From Planctomycetota bacterium (GTDB taxonomy: Bacteria > Planctomycetota > Phycisphaerae > Phycisphaerales > UBA1924): DNA of 64,000 bases. The position numbers and the translations under genes are program-made. Location of the stretch: NCBI GenBank assembly GCA_020831805.1, contig JAFIFX010000002.1:124001-188000 (forward strand), written 5' to 3'. Under the pieces are notes generated by a model. The model had not been told where the DNA came from and searched no databases. It worked only from the letters and a program-made list of their open reading frames with translations. This document shows positions 15,977 through 24,206 of the stretch, in pieces (positions within the stretch are counted from its first letter, which is position 1; every line of letters starts with the position of its first letter).

Positions 15977-17026
15977 TCAGGGCGGGCCGCCCGTGCCCGC
16001 CGCGAGGGCCCGGGCGTCGCGCCGGTCGCGTTGGATCCGCGCGTTGTGTCGCAGCGCGTCCCAGGTGAACACGCCGATCGCCACCCAGATCAGGGCGAAC
16101 GCGACCCACTTCTCCACGCCGAACTCCTCGCCGAAGAACAGGAACGCCAGCAGCAACTGGCCCGTGGGCGCCAGGTACTGGAGCAAGCCGACCGTGCTCA
16201 GCGGCAGCAGCCGGGCGGCCGCCGTGAAGCACAGCAGCGGCACGATCGTCACCACGCCGCCGAGGAGCATCAGCCCGCTGACCCAGGCCGGGGCGCGGAG
16301 GAAGATCCCGGTCTCGCCGGCCATCAGCCACACCATCAGGCCAATGCACAGGGGCAGCAGCACCGTCATCTCGAACGCCAGCCCCACCGCCGGGCCCACC
16401 GAGGCCTGCTTGCGCAGCAGCCCGTACATCCCGAAACTCAGCGGCAGCACGATCGAGATGTACGGCAGGCTGCCCTCCCCCCACGCCAGCACCCCGACCG
16501 CCACCGCCGCCAGCCCCACCGCGCCCCACTGGCCGGGGCGCAGCCGCTCCCCGAGGAACAGAAACCCCAGCGCGACCGACACCAGCGGGTTGATGTAATA
16601 GCCCAGGCTGGCGTGGCTGAGGTTCCCGTCCGCGACAGACTTGATGAAGAAGAACCAGTTGATTCCGATGAACACCGTGCTGGGGATCAGCACCTTGAGG
16701 GCCCGTCTGGAACCGAAGGCCCCGATCACCAGGGCGAGCTGTCCGCGCCAGAGCAGCAGCGCGACCAGCACCGGCAGGCCGAAGACCACCCGCTGGGCCA
16801 GGATCTCCCACGGGCTCGCCCCGTGCCCGTTGGCCAGCAGGCGGAAATACACAGGCACGACGACGGCCCACCACCCGAACGCCCCCAGCCCGAACGCCAG
16901 ACCCCGCTTCGTCGCCGCCGAGGTGTCCGGCGGCAGGCCGGGGCCTCCTTCCGGCGCCAGCGCGTGCGGGGAGGCCTCCGACCGGGGCACGGGGGCCACG
17001 GCGGATGCGCCGGGATCTTCAGCCAT
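15977..17026 (-). CDS. RarD-like EamA-family permease
   Basis: 349 residues from the ATG at 17026, which is followed by an unusually long Pro/Ala-rich cytoplasmic leader of about 45 residues before the first helix (GLAFGLGAFGWWAVVVPVYF). Ten transmembrane helices in two EamA repeats follow. The RarD-type marks are WEILAQRVVFGLPVL, INWFFFIKSVADGNLSHASLGYY and LLQYLAPTGQLLLAFLFFGE. RarD relatives export or import small metabolites; the original link is to chloramphenicol sensitivity, but the substrate here is unknown. It diverges from the AtoE gene through a symmetric promoter. Confidence 0.87.
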   Translation of the reverse strand: MAEDPGASAVAPVPRSEASPHALAPEGGPGLPPDTSAATKRGLAFGLGAFGWWAVVVPVYFRLLANGHGASPWEILAQRVVFGLPVLVALLLWRGQLALVIGAFGSRRALKVLIPSTVFIGINWFFFIKSVADGNLSHASLGYYINPLVSVALGFLFLGERLRPGQWGAVGLAAVAVGVLAWGEGSLPYISIVLPLSFGMYGLLRKQASVGPAVGLAFEMTVLLPLCIGLMVWLMAGETGIFLRAPAWVSGLMLLGGVVTIVPLLCFTAAARLLPLSTVGLLQYLAPTGQLLLAFLFFGEEFGVEKWVAFALIWVAIGVFTWDALRHNARIQRDRRDARALAAGTGGPP

Positions 17027-17052
17027 CGCGGGTGGGCCGCTCACGCGGGCAG

Positions 17053-17062
17053 ACTGTAGACT
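17053..17062. promoter_or_regulatory. Bidirectional promoter with overlapping -10 boxes
   Basis: ACTGTAGACT reads TAGACT on the plus strand (17057-17062) and TACAGT on the minus strand (17058 down to 17053), sharing TA. It lies between the divergent RarD-like and AtoE genes, giving leaders of about 60 and 20 nt. Confidence 0.45.
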
Positions 17063-17130
17063 GCCCGTACACCAGCACCGCCCGGGGTCACGCCGGGCGA
17101 ACACCCGAACCGGGAAGGAACGCCCTTGAG

Positions 17131-18528
17131 ATGATCGCCAGGCTCGGCCGCATCCTCTCCGCCGTCTTCGCACGCACCGCGCCCGATCCGTTCGTCCTGG
17201 CGGTGCTGCTGACCCTCGTCGCGTTCGGCGCGGCGGCGATCTGGGGGCGCGGGCCGGGCGAGACGGCCTTCGGCCTCGCCAGAACCATGGACGCCTGGCG
17301 GGACCCGTCCACGGGGCTGTGGCGCTTCCTCGCCTTCGCGATGCAGATGTGCCTGATCCTCGTCACCGGGCACGCGCTGGCCGAGTCCCGCCCCGTTCGC
17401 GCCGCGATCCGGGCCTTCGCGAGCCTGCCCAAACGCCCCGCTCCCGCCGCGGCCATGGTCGGGCTGGTCGCCATGGCCTTCGGCCTGATCAACTGGGGGC
17501 TGGGCCTGATCGTCGGCGCGCTGCTGGCCCGCGATGTGGCCCGCGCCCTGGAAGCGCGGGGCGTGCGCGTCCACGCGCCGCTGCTGGCCGCCGCGGGCTA
17601 CACCGGCATGCTCGTCTGGCACGGCGGGTTCTCCGGCAGCGCGCCCCTGACCATGGTCGCCGACATCGAGGCCGCCCGCGTCCTCCCGCCCGACACCATC
17701 CGGCTGCTGACCGACGAGCTCGGCGAGGGCTGGGGCATCGATCTCTCGCGGACGCTGCTCTCGCCCATGAACCTGTTCGTCACCGGCGGGCTGCTGATCC
17801 TCGTGCCCGCGTTGCTCTGGCTGTTGACCCCCGGCAAGGCCGAGCCGGTCACGCCCATGCCCGCCGAGGAGGAACTGTTCGAGGATCCGCCCCTGCCGGC
17901 CCGCTCGGTCCCGGATTTCCTGGAGCGCACACCGCTGATCCCGGTGATCCTCGCCGGGCTGATCCTGTGGGCGTTGTGGCGTTTCCACGCGGACTTCTCG
18001 GTGTTGCGCATGGGCCTCAACGAGATCAACATGCTGATGCTCGCCGCGGGCCTGCTGGCGCACGGCTCGGTCCGGTCGTATGTCGCCTCGGCCGAGCGCG
18101 GCGCCAAGGGCTGCGCCGGGATCATCCTCCAGTTCCCGCTCTACGCGGGGATCATGGGCGTGCTGGCGGTCTCCGGGCTGATCGCCGCGTTCGCCGGCGC
18201 GATGGCCGCCAACGCCAGCGAGCAGACGCTGCCCGTCTACACCATGCTCAGCGCGGGCGTGGTCAACCTCTTCGTCCCCTCCGGCGGCGGGCAGTGGGGG
18301 ATCCAGGGCCCCGTCGCGCTCGAGGCCGGCCTCGCGCTGGGCATCGCGCCCGAGAAGATGATCATGGCCGTGGCCTACGGCGACCAGCTGACCAACATGC
18401 TCCAGCCCTTCTGGGCCCTGCCGCTGCTGGCGATCACCGGCCTGAAGGCGCGCGACATCGTCGGCTACACCGCGGTGATCATGGTCGCCGCCGGCGCGTG
18501 GATGGCCCTGGGCCTGCTGCTGTTCTGA
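17131..18528 (+). CDS. atoE: Short-chain fatty acid transporter, AtoE family
   Basis: 465 residues, with GGAAGG 12 bases before the ATG. The protein is almost entirely membrane-embedded (11-12 helices) and matches the AtoE family in length and in NWGLGLIVGALLARDVAR, GYTGMLVWHGGFSGSAPL and VPSGGGQWGIQGP, the last being the hallmark of these transporters. By homology it takes up acetoacetate or other short-chain fatty acids. No fatty-acid degradation genes are adjacent. Confidence 0.88.
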   Translation: MIARLGRILSAVFARTAPDPFVLAVLLTLVAFGAAAIWGRGPGETAFGLARTMDAWRDPSTGLWRFLAFAMQMCLILVTGHALAESRPVRAAIRAFASLPKRPAPAAAMVGLVAMAFGLINWGLGLIVGALLARDVARALEARGVRVHAPLLAAAGYTGMLVWHGGFSGSAPLTMVADIEAARVLPPDTIRLLTDELGEGWGIDLSRTLLSPMNLFVTGGLLILVPALLWLLTPGKAEPVTPMPAEEELFEDPPLPARSVPDFLERTPLIPVILAGLILWALWRFHADFSVLRMGLNEINMLMLAAGLLAHGSVRSYVASAERGAKGCAGIILQFPLYAGIMGVLAVSGLIAAFAGAMAANASEQTLPVYTMLSAGVVNLFVPSGGGQWGIQGPVALEAGLALGIAPEKMIMAVAYGDQLTNMLQPFWALPLLAITGLKARDIVGYTAVIMVAAGAWMALGLLLF

Positions 18529-18767
18529 TCCTGACCAAAGTCCGAATAGGCTCCCCACAGAACCATCATCACCGGAGAGGGCGAACGCGGGCGTGCGGCG
18601 TCCCGTATGCTGTTGTATGCGGCGGTCCGGCTGTTCCGCACGGGCGGGGGGGAGATCGAGGGGGCGAGCCATCGCGAAGCGTGCCGGGCCGGCGCGGTCT
18701 CCGCGGGTGCGGGGCCGACGACTTCGGAATGTTGTGCCAACCCATTAGCACGACAAGGAGCAACGCC

Positions 18768-19250
18768 ATGCGGAACAGAACGACCGACGCCGCCATGCTG
18801 CTGATCCCGGCCATGCTGCTCGGCGCCGGCTGCTCGGAACAGCCCCCCGCCCTGCCGGAGGACACCGGCCCGGGCATGATGGCCGAGGACACCCCTGACC
18901 CGACGCCGGATCCGGGCATTGACTTCGCCGCCGAGCAGGCGGCCGCCGAGGCCGAGGCCAGGGCCGCCATCGCAGACTACCAGAGCGACATGCAGGCGGG
19001 CATCGAGGAACTCAACGCGCAGATCGACGGCCTGCGGGAACGAGCCTCCGAGATGACCGGCGTGGCACGGGCCGAGATGGACACGACCATCGTTGAGCTG
19101 GAGGTCCAGCGTGACGCGTTCATTCACCGTCTCGAAAGAGTCGCCGAATACGCGGCCGTCGCGTGGGACGATGTCCGTCGCGGCCTGGACGAGGCGTGGG
19201 ACGATCTCGCGCGGTCCGTCCGAGCGGCCGAGGAACGCCTCGACGACTGA
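18768..19250 (+). CDS. Coiled-coil lipoprotein
   Basis: 160 residues; AAGGAG lies seven bases before the ATG. The signal peptide ends LLGAGCSE, a lipobox. The mature N-terminus is acidic and Pro-rich (TGPGMMAEDTPDPTPDPG), followed by about 110 residues of uninterrupted helix with heptad character (AAEAEARAAIADYQSD, ELNAQIDGLRERASEM, ELEVQRDAFIHRLERV). It resembles sll1863/CsbD-like stress proteins in general look only. The 239 bases upstream hold TATGCT near 18606 but no clear gene. Confidence 0.7.
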   Translation: MRNRTTDAAMLLIPAMLLGAGCSEQPPALPEDTGPGMMAEDTPDPTPDPGIDFAAEQAAAEAEARAAIADYQSDMQAGIEELNAQIDGLRERASEMTGVARAEMDTTIVELEVQRDAFIHRLERVAEYAAVAWDDVRRGLDEAWDDLARSVRAAEERLDD

Positions 19251-19271
19251 CAACCCATCCGACCCTAAGGC

Positions 19272-19964
19272 TCATCGCGGCGAGGGGCCCGCCCGGGCCG
19301 CGCCCAGCCCCAGCCAGCGTGGCAACTCATCCAGGCGTTCGAGCACCCGCTCCGCGCCCGCGTCGAGCAGCCTGTCGGCCGGGGTCAGGTCCTCGTAGCC
19401 GATGATCCGCATCCCGGCGGCGAGCGCCGCCAGCACGCCCTGCACGGAGTCGTCGATCACCACGCACGACGCGGGGTCGTGGCCCATCCGCTCCGCCGCG
19501 TGCAGGAACAGCCGCGGCGATGGCTTGGGCTCGCCCACATCATCGGCCGAGAAGATCCGCCCGCCGTCCATGCCCCCCACCAGATCCAGCAGGCCGGACG
19601 ACCGCAGCGAGACTTCCATCTTCACATGCGGCCCGTTCGACGCCACGCAGTACGGCACCCCCGCCGACACCAGTCGTTCGAGTACCGCGCCGGCCCCGGG
19701 GATCTCCGGGATGCCGGCCCCGAACGCCTCGAACATTGACCGCCGGTAGCCCTCGATGAACCCCGGCAGCTCGCGCCCGAGGCGCGCCTCGGCCTGCTGC
19801 TGGATCTCGGCGATGTGCGAGCCCTTGATCGTCCGGGCGGATTCCTCGGGCGTCATGGGCCAGCCGTGCCGGGTCAGCCAGTCGGCCAGAACGCGCTGGA
19901 CCACCGGCTCGGTGTCCACCAACACGCCGTCGCAGTCAAAGATCACCAGGCCGGGCCGTTCCAT
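19272..19964 (-). CDS. HAD-superfamily sugar-phosphatase-like hydrolase
   Basis: 230 residues. Motif I is FDCDGVLVDTEP at the N-terminus, a four-helix cap of type C1 follows, motif II is VASNGP, motif III is GEPKPSPRLFLHAAERMG and motif IV is VVIDDSVQGVLAALAAGM. This is the beta-phosphoglucomutase/GS1-like subgroup, cytosolic phosphatases of sugar phosphates and related metabolites. The start lies 15 bases after the stop of the upstream membrane protein gene on the same strand, so they are cotranscribed. Confidence 0.88.
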   Translation of the reverse strand: MERPGLVIFDCDGVLVDTEPVVQRVLADWLTRHGWPMTPEESARTIKGSHIAEIQQQAEARLGRELPGFIEGYRRSMFEAFGAGIPEIPGAGAVLERLVSAGVPYCVASNGPHVKMEVSLRSSGLLDLVGGMDGGRIFSADDVGEPKPSPRLFLHAAERMGHDPASCVVIDDSVQGVLAALAAGMRIIGYEDLTPADRLLDAGAERVLERLDELPRWLGLGAARAGPSPR

Positions 19965-19979
19965 GCCCGGATCATTGGC

Positions 19980-20573
19980 TCACGCCCCGGGCAACGCGGG
20001 CGCGCCGCCGGGCACGCCCGGCCACAGCAGCGCGAACGCCGCCCCGGTGATGATCGCGTAGACCGCGGCGTCGATGATGTCCCGCACCACCCAACCCGCA
20101 GGCTTGCCGAACCAGACCCCGTTGAGCACCCCGCCGAAGGTGTAGGCGAGCACGCCGGCCGTGCAGGTCACCTGGAACACCTTCATCGACCCCGCTCCCG
20201 GCGCCAGCACGCTGCCCGCCAGAAACGCGATGCCCGCCGAGATCACCAGAGTGACCAGGAACGACAGCCCCAGGTTCTTGCCCATGTTCGGCTGCGCCCC
20301 GATCACATTGATCGTCGCCCACGGCCCGCGCTTGTACCGCTCCTGGAACGCCTCGGACTTCATCTCCTTGGAGTCGTGCGTGCAGGGGATGTAGTAATGC
20401 CCGGGCTCAAGGTTCAGCGATTCCAGCGCGGCGTCGGCCCGGGCCAGATCCGGAACGGGCCGGATGTCGGGCTTGTGCCAGGGCGTGGCCGCCCAGAACA
20501 CGAAGCTGGCGAAGAAGACCCCGACCGTCGCGACGAGGATCGGCAGCCAGAGCGAGAGCAGATCGGTCAGCAT
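19980..20573 (-). CDS. Hypothetical membrane protein
   Basis: 197 residues with GGGAGA seven bases before the ATG. One N-terminal helix (PILVATVGVFFASFVFWAAT) is followed by a cytoplasmic or periplasmic loop of about 85 residues containing HYYIPCTHDSKEMKSEAF and RGPWATINV, then three helices (LGLSFLVTLVISAGIAFLAG and others). Similar proteins occur widely without assigned function; the conserved stretch W..TPWHKPD and the YIPC block are recognisable features. It precedes the HAD gene in an operon. Confidence 0.65.
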   Translation of the reverse strand: MLTDLLSLWLPILVATVGVFFASFVFWAATPWHKPDIRPVPDLARADAALESLNLEPGHYYIPCTHDSKEMKSEAFQERYKRGPWATINVIGAQPNMGKNLGLSFLVTLVISAGIAFLAGSVLAPGAGSMKVFQVTCTAGVLAYTFGGVLNGVWFGKPAGWVVRDIIDAAVYAIITGAAFALLWPGVPGGAPALPGA

Positions 20574-20728
20574 GATTGGTTCTCCCGTGCGGTGTGTGCC
20601 GGACAGCCTACCGCGCCGGGCCGCGTCTCGCTAGCATCCCACACCCGACCGGATCCGCCCGAACCGACGATCGGGGCGTATCCACCCCCTCCCCCCGGGC
20701 CGGGGTGGTCCGGGCGACGAAGGCCGAG

Positions 20729-21712
20729 GTGGACGCCGTGGTCCTGTCCCTGTCGCTGCTGGTCGTCTCCCTGCTGATCCTCACCGGCGGGGCCGAACTG
20801 CTCGTGCGCGGCTCTGTCGCCATTGCACGCAAGCTGGGCGTCTCGGCGTTCTTCATCGGCCTGACCATCGTGGGATTCGGCACCTCCACGCCCGAACTGT
20901 CCACCTCGCTCATGGCCGCGCTCAAAGGATCGGGCGACATCGCCGTGGGCAATGTCGTCGGTTCGAACATCTGCAACATCCTGCTGATCCTCGGCGCGAC
21001 GGCCCTGATCCGGCCGATCGCCGTGGAACTCCGCCTGGTCCGCTCCGAACTGCTGGTGGTGGCCCTGGTCTCGCTGCTGCCGTTCGTGGCCCTGGCCACC
21101 GGCTACACCGTCACCCGCTGGCAGGGCTTGGCGATGGTCGCGTTGCTGGGTGTGTATCTCTGGCGTGGCTACCTCGCCGGACGACGCGAGGAGTCCCGCC
21201 GCCAGGCCGAACTGCAGGCCGAACTCGAGCGCGAGGTCGGCCTGAACCCCACCAAGCCCGCCAGCCCCCTCATCGCCGCGGTCTCAATCGCCGCCGGCCT
21301 GGCCCTGCTCGTCGCCGGCTCCTGGCTGCTGGTCCGCTCGGCCACCGACATCGCCCGCAACTTCGGTATCTCCGAACTGGTCATCGGCCTGACCGTCGTC
21401 GCCCTGGGTACCTCCGCCCCGGAACTGTTCACCTCGGTCGTGGCGGCGATCCGCAAGCAGTCCGACATCGCCGTCGGCAATATCCTGGGCTCAAACATCT
21501 TCAACATACTTGGCATCCTGGGCATCACCGCCGCCGTCCGCCCGCAGGCCATCGCCCCCCAGATCTTCCGCCTCGACGCCCCGCTCATGCTCGCCACCGC
21601 GGTGTTGCTGGCCGTGTTCATGCGTTCGGGGTCGAAGCTGTCGCGCCCCGAGGGCGCGGTCATGCTGCTCGGATACGCCGCTTACATCGGCTTCCTGTAC
21701 GCGACCGGGTGA
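20729..21712 (+). CDS. Calcium/sodium antiporter (CaCA/YrbG family)
   Basis: 327 residues from GTG 20729, chosen because GAAGG lies six bases upstream; GTGs at 20705 and 20738 are alternatives. Two inverted Na_Ca_ex repeats carry the alpha motifs GFGTSTPELSTSL and ALGTSAPELFTSV, each followed by a SDIAVGN(I/V)(L/V)GSNI(C/F)NI block. Ten helices are expected, with a charged middle loop (AGRREESRRQAELQAELERE). It exchanges cytoplasmic Ca2+ against Na+ or H+. It is convergent with the clpP operon. Confidence 0.92.
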   Translation: MDAVVLSLSLLVVSLLILTGGAELLVRGSVAIARKLGVSAFFIGLTIVGFGTSTPELSTSLMAALKGSGDIAVGNVVGSNICNILLILGATALIRPIAVELRLVRSELLVVALVSLLPFVALATGYTVTRWQGLAMVALLGVYLWRGYLAGRREESRRQAELQAELEREVGLNPTKPASPLIAAVSIAAGLALLVAGSWLLVRSATDIARNFGISELVIGLTVVALGTSAPELFTSVVAAIRKQSDIAVGNILGSNIFNILGILGITAAVRPQAIAPQIFRLDAPLMLATAVLLAVFMRSGSKLSRPEGAVMLLGYAAYIGFLYATG

Positions 21713-21727
21713 CCGCGCCGGCCCCCC

Positions 21728-21765
21728 AAAAAAAGAAAACGGCCCGGGCGTGAAAGCCCGGGCCG
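21728..21765 (-). terminator. Rho-independent terminator of the clpP operon
   Basis: A perfect 10-bp stem CGGCCCGGGC/GCCCGGGCCG (21740-21765) is followed, in the minus-strand direction, by TTTTCTTTTTTT. It lies 24 bases past the second clpP stop. In the plus direction there is no T tract, so it does not obviously end the antiporter transcript. Confidence 0.85.
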
Positions 21766-21789
21766 TGTCAGCGATTCGTTCTGTCGTGA

Positions 21790-22431
21790 TCAGTCCTCGT
21801 CCCGCGGCTTGGGCATCGACTTGAGCACCTTGTCGATCAACCCGTACTCGACCATCTCTTTGTCATCCAGCCACAGGTTGCGGTCGCAGTCCTTGTGGAT
21901 CTTCTCGCGGTCCTGGCCGGTGGCCTCGGCATAGATATCGTAGAGCCGGTCGCGCAGGCGGAGCATCTCCTTGGCCTCGATCTCGATGTCCGTGGCCTGG
22001 CCCTCCATCACGCCCGAGAGCAGCGGCTGGTGCATCAGGTTGCGGCTGTTGTGCAGGGCGTAGCGTTTGCCCTTCTCGCCCGAGGCCGCGATCACGCTGC
22101 CCATGCTCGCCGCCTGCCCGATGATGTAGGTGCAGATGTGCGGGCGGATGAACTTCATCGTGTCCACGATGCCGAGCCCGGCCGTCACGCTGCCGCCCGG
22201 CGAGTTGACATACATGTGGATGTCCGCCGACGCGTCCTCGTTGGCCAGGAAGAGAAGCTGCGCCACCACCAGGTTGGCCATCTCGTCCATGACCGGCCCG
22301 GTCACGAACACGATCCGGTCCTTGAGCAGCCGGCTGAAGATGTCGTACGCACGCTCGCCGCGGGCCGACTGCTCGACCACGATCGGGACGAGCGTGCTGG
22401 CGGCGTGGGAATGGGTGTTCGAGCTGGTCAT
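21790..22431 (-). CDS. clpP: ATP-dependent Clp protease proteolytic subunit, second copy
   Basis: 213 residues from the ATG at 22431, with GGAAG just upstream; an in-frame TTG at 22473 is less likely. The catalytic triad is complete: Ser 109 in GQAASMGS, His 134 in MHQPL and Asp near 183. The oligomerisation and glycine motifs ([17 protein letters not shown]) are normal. ClpP assembles as double heptamers that work with ClpX or ClpA; neither is in the window. The acidic [10 protein letters not shown] tail is atypical. It is the downstream gene of a tandem clpP pair, 61 bases after the first. Confidence 0.95.
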   Translation of the reverse strand: MTSSNTHSHAASTLVPIVVEQSARGERAYDIFSRLLKDRIVFVTGPVMDEMANLVVAQLLFLANEDASADIHMYVNSPGGSVTAGLGIVDTMKFIRPHICTYIIGQAASMGSVIAASGEKGKRYALHNSRNLMHQPLLSGVMEGQATDIEIEAKEMLRLRDRLYDIYAEATGQDREKIHKDCDRNLWLDDKEMVEYGLIDKVLKSMPKPRDED

Positions 22432-22492
22432 CGGTCTTCCGTGCCCTTCGTTGCTGGTTTGATCGTTGTTCAAGCGGTCCGCCGGCGCCGGC

Positions 22493-23104
22493 TCACGAGG
22501 AGGTCGGCGCGCCCGTGGTCAGGTTCACTTCCTTCGGCGGCTCGGTCAGCACCTCGTCCACGAGCCCGTACGCCTTCGCCTCCTCGGCGGTGAAGTACTT
22601 GTCCCGCTCCGAGTCCGCGCGGACCTGCTCGATGTCCTGGCCGGTGTGCTTGGCGATGATCCCCGTGAGGATCTGCTTGCTCTTGATGATCTGCTCGGCC
22701 TGCAGGCGGATGTCCTCCGCCTGGCCGGTCACCCCCCCGTAGGGCTGGTGGATCATCACCTTCGCGTGGGGCAGGATGAACCGCCGCCCCTTCGTCCCGG
22801 CGGTCAGCAGCAGCGCCCCGCCCGAGTACGCCCGCCCGATGCAGAAGGTCGCGATCGGCGACGACATGAACCGCATCGTGTCGTACAGCGCCAGCGTGTC
22901 GTCGACCGCCCCGCCGGGGCTGTTGATGTACAGGCTGATCTCCTGGTTGCGACGCTGGTTCTCCAGATACAGCATCTGCATCATCACGCGGGCGGCGCTC
23001 GCGTGGTTGATCTCGCCGATCAGGAAGACGATCCGGTTTTCGAGCAGCAGCTCGTCGATCGTCATCTCGCGCGTGCGCTGGTAGCTCACAGAGGCTGAGG
23101 CCAT
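22493..23104 (-). CDS. clpP: ATP-dependent Clp protease proteolytic subunit, first copy
   Basis: 203 residues. Ser 94 and His 119 of the triad are kept ([11 protein letters not shown] and MIHQPYGG), and SERDKYF supplies the Asp. The nucleophile loop differs from the usual GQAASMG: Gln is Arg and the residues flanking Ser are Tyr and Gly. This type of divergent ClpP often pairs with a canonical subunit to form mixed rings in other bacteria, and the tandem arrangement here suggests the same, though that is inference. It is the promoter-proximal gene. Confidence 0.93.
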   Translation of the reverse strand: MASASVSYQRTREMTIDELLLENRIVFLIGEINHASAARVMMQMLYLENQRRNQEISLYINSPGGAVDDTLALYDTMRFMSSPIATFCIGRAYSGGALLLTAGTKGRRFILPHAKVMIHQPYGGVTGQAEDIRLQAEQIIKSKQILTGIIAKHTGQDIEQVRADSERDKYFTAEEAKAYGLVDEVLTEPPKEVNLTTGAPTSS

Positions 23105-23410
23105 GCGTCCATCCCTGGTCTTCGCCCGCGGGGTTCTCCCCCCGGGCTGGTCATGCTTGTCCGGCCGTTCCCCGGCGGCCCTGCTCACAGGACACCGCCG
23201 GTCGGGGCGGCCCCGGCACTCCATCGGCCGGATCCGCCCGCGGCATGATACGCGCCAACCCAAACGCCCAAAGACCGGGGGAACCCTCCCGCACCCGCCA
23301 CGGCCCCCGCGTTGCCCCAACCCCCGCCGCTCTCTACAGTTGCCATCACCCCCGGGCCGAGCCCGGGCACGCCGAGATTCGTAAACCCTTCAACAGCCGA
23401 GAGATCCGTC
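23105..23410. promoter_or_regulatory. Divergent intergenic region between clpP pair and phosphoesterase-yidC operon
   Basis: 306 bases without a gene. On the minus strand TATCAT at 23245-23250 is a good -10 for the clpP operon, giving a leader of about 130 nt. On the plus strand TTGCCC (23312-23317) and TACAGT (23335-23340) are 17 bases apart, a good promoter for the phosphoesterase gene with a start near 23347 and a leader that folds as CCCGGGCC...GGCCCGGG-like hairpin at 23352-23367. No repeat or small ORF is evident. Confidence 0.5.
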
Positions 23411-24190
23411 GTGCGCACCGCAGTCGTCTCCGATATCCACGGCAACGCGGAAGCGCTGCGCGCTGTCCTCTCCGACATCGCCGACCGCGGCATCGAGAAA
23501 ATTGTCTGCCTCGGCGACATCGTCGGCTATGGGCCCGACCCCCTCGACTGCGTCGACCTCGTCCGCGAGCACTGCGTCTGGGCCCTGATGGGCAACCACG
23601 ACTTCGGCGTCCTCTACGAGCCGACCAACTTCAACCCCTCCGCCGAGGCCTCCGCCTTCTGGACCCGGGCCGTCTTCGACGCCGAGCCCGACGAGAAGAA
23701 ACGGACCGAGCGGTACGAATACCTCGGCCGCATGCCCGTGCGCAAGGTCGAGAAGCTGCTCGGCGACGAAACCCCCGTCCTCGCCGTGCACGCCTCGCCC
23801 CGGCGCCCGGTCAACGAGTACATCTTCCCCGACGACGCCGCCGACCAGCCCGACAAGCTCGAGGCGATCTTCGACCGGGTCGATCGCGTGGCCCTGGTCG
23901 GCCACACCCATGTCCCGGGGGTTTTCTCCGACGAGCCCGATTTCTACCCCCCGGGCGAACTCGGCGATACCCGGGTCTACCGCTTTATCGACGACGAGAA
24001 GGCCATCGTCAATGTGGGCTCGGTCGGCCAGCCGCGCGATTACGACCCGCGCGCTTCCTATGTGATCCTCTCCCCGGGCCAGGTCGAGTTCATCCGCGTC
24101 GAGTACGACATCAAGACCACCGCCGACAAGATCCACGCCATCGCCGAGCTGAACAACTTCCTGGGCGACCGCCTCTTCGAAGGCCGCTGA
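23411..24190 (+). CDS. YfcE/MJ0936-like metallophosphoesterase
   Basis: 259 residues from a GTG. The five metallophosphoesterase motifs are intact: VVSDIHGNAEAL (start), CLGDIVGYGPDP, MGNHD, HASP and VGHTHVP, with the C-terminal VNVGSVGQPRD typical of the YfcE-like branch. Such enzymes hydrolyse small phosphodiesters or protein phosphates in the cytosol with two metal ions. It is the first gene of the run leading to yidC and mnmE, 16 bases before yidC. Confidence 0.88.
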   Translation: MRTAVVSDIHGNAEALRAVLSDIADRGIEKIVCLGDIVGYGPDPLDCVDLVREHCVWALMGNHDFGVLYEPTNFNPSAEASAFWTRAVFDAEPDEKKRTERYEYLGRMPVRKVEKLLGDETPVLAVHASPRRPVNEYIFPDDAADQPDKLEAIFDRVDRVALVGHTHVPGVFSDEPDFYPPGELGDTRVYRFIDDEKAIVNVGSVGQPRDYDPRASYVILSPGQVEFIRVEYDIKTTADKIHAIAELNNFLGDRLFEGR

Positions 24191-24206
24191 GAAACCACCC
24201 GCCACG

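Noticed and set aside
18607-18804. 65-codon ORF before the coiled-coil lipoprotein gene
   Set aside because: No ribosome site, overlaps the lipoprotein start and shows no protein-like features.
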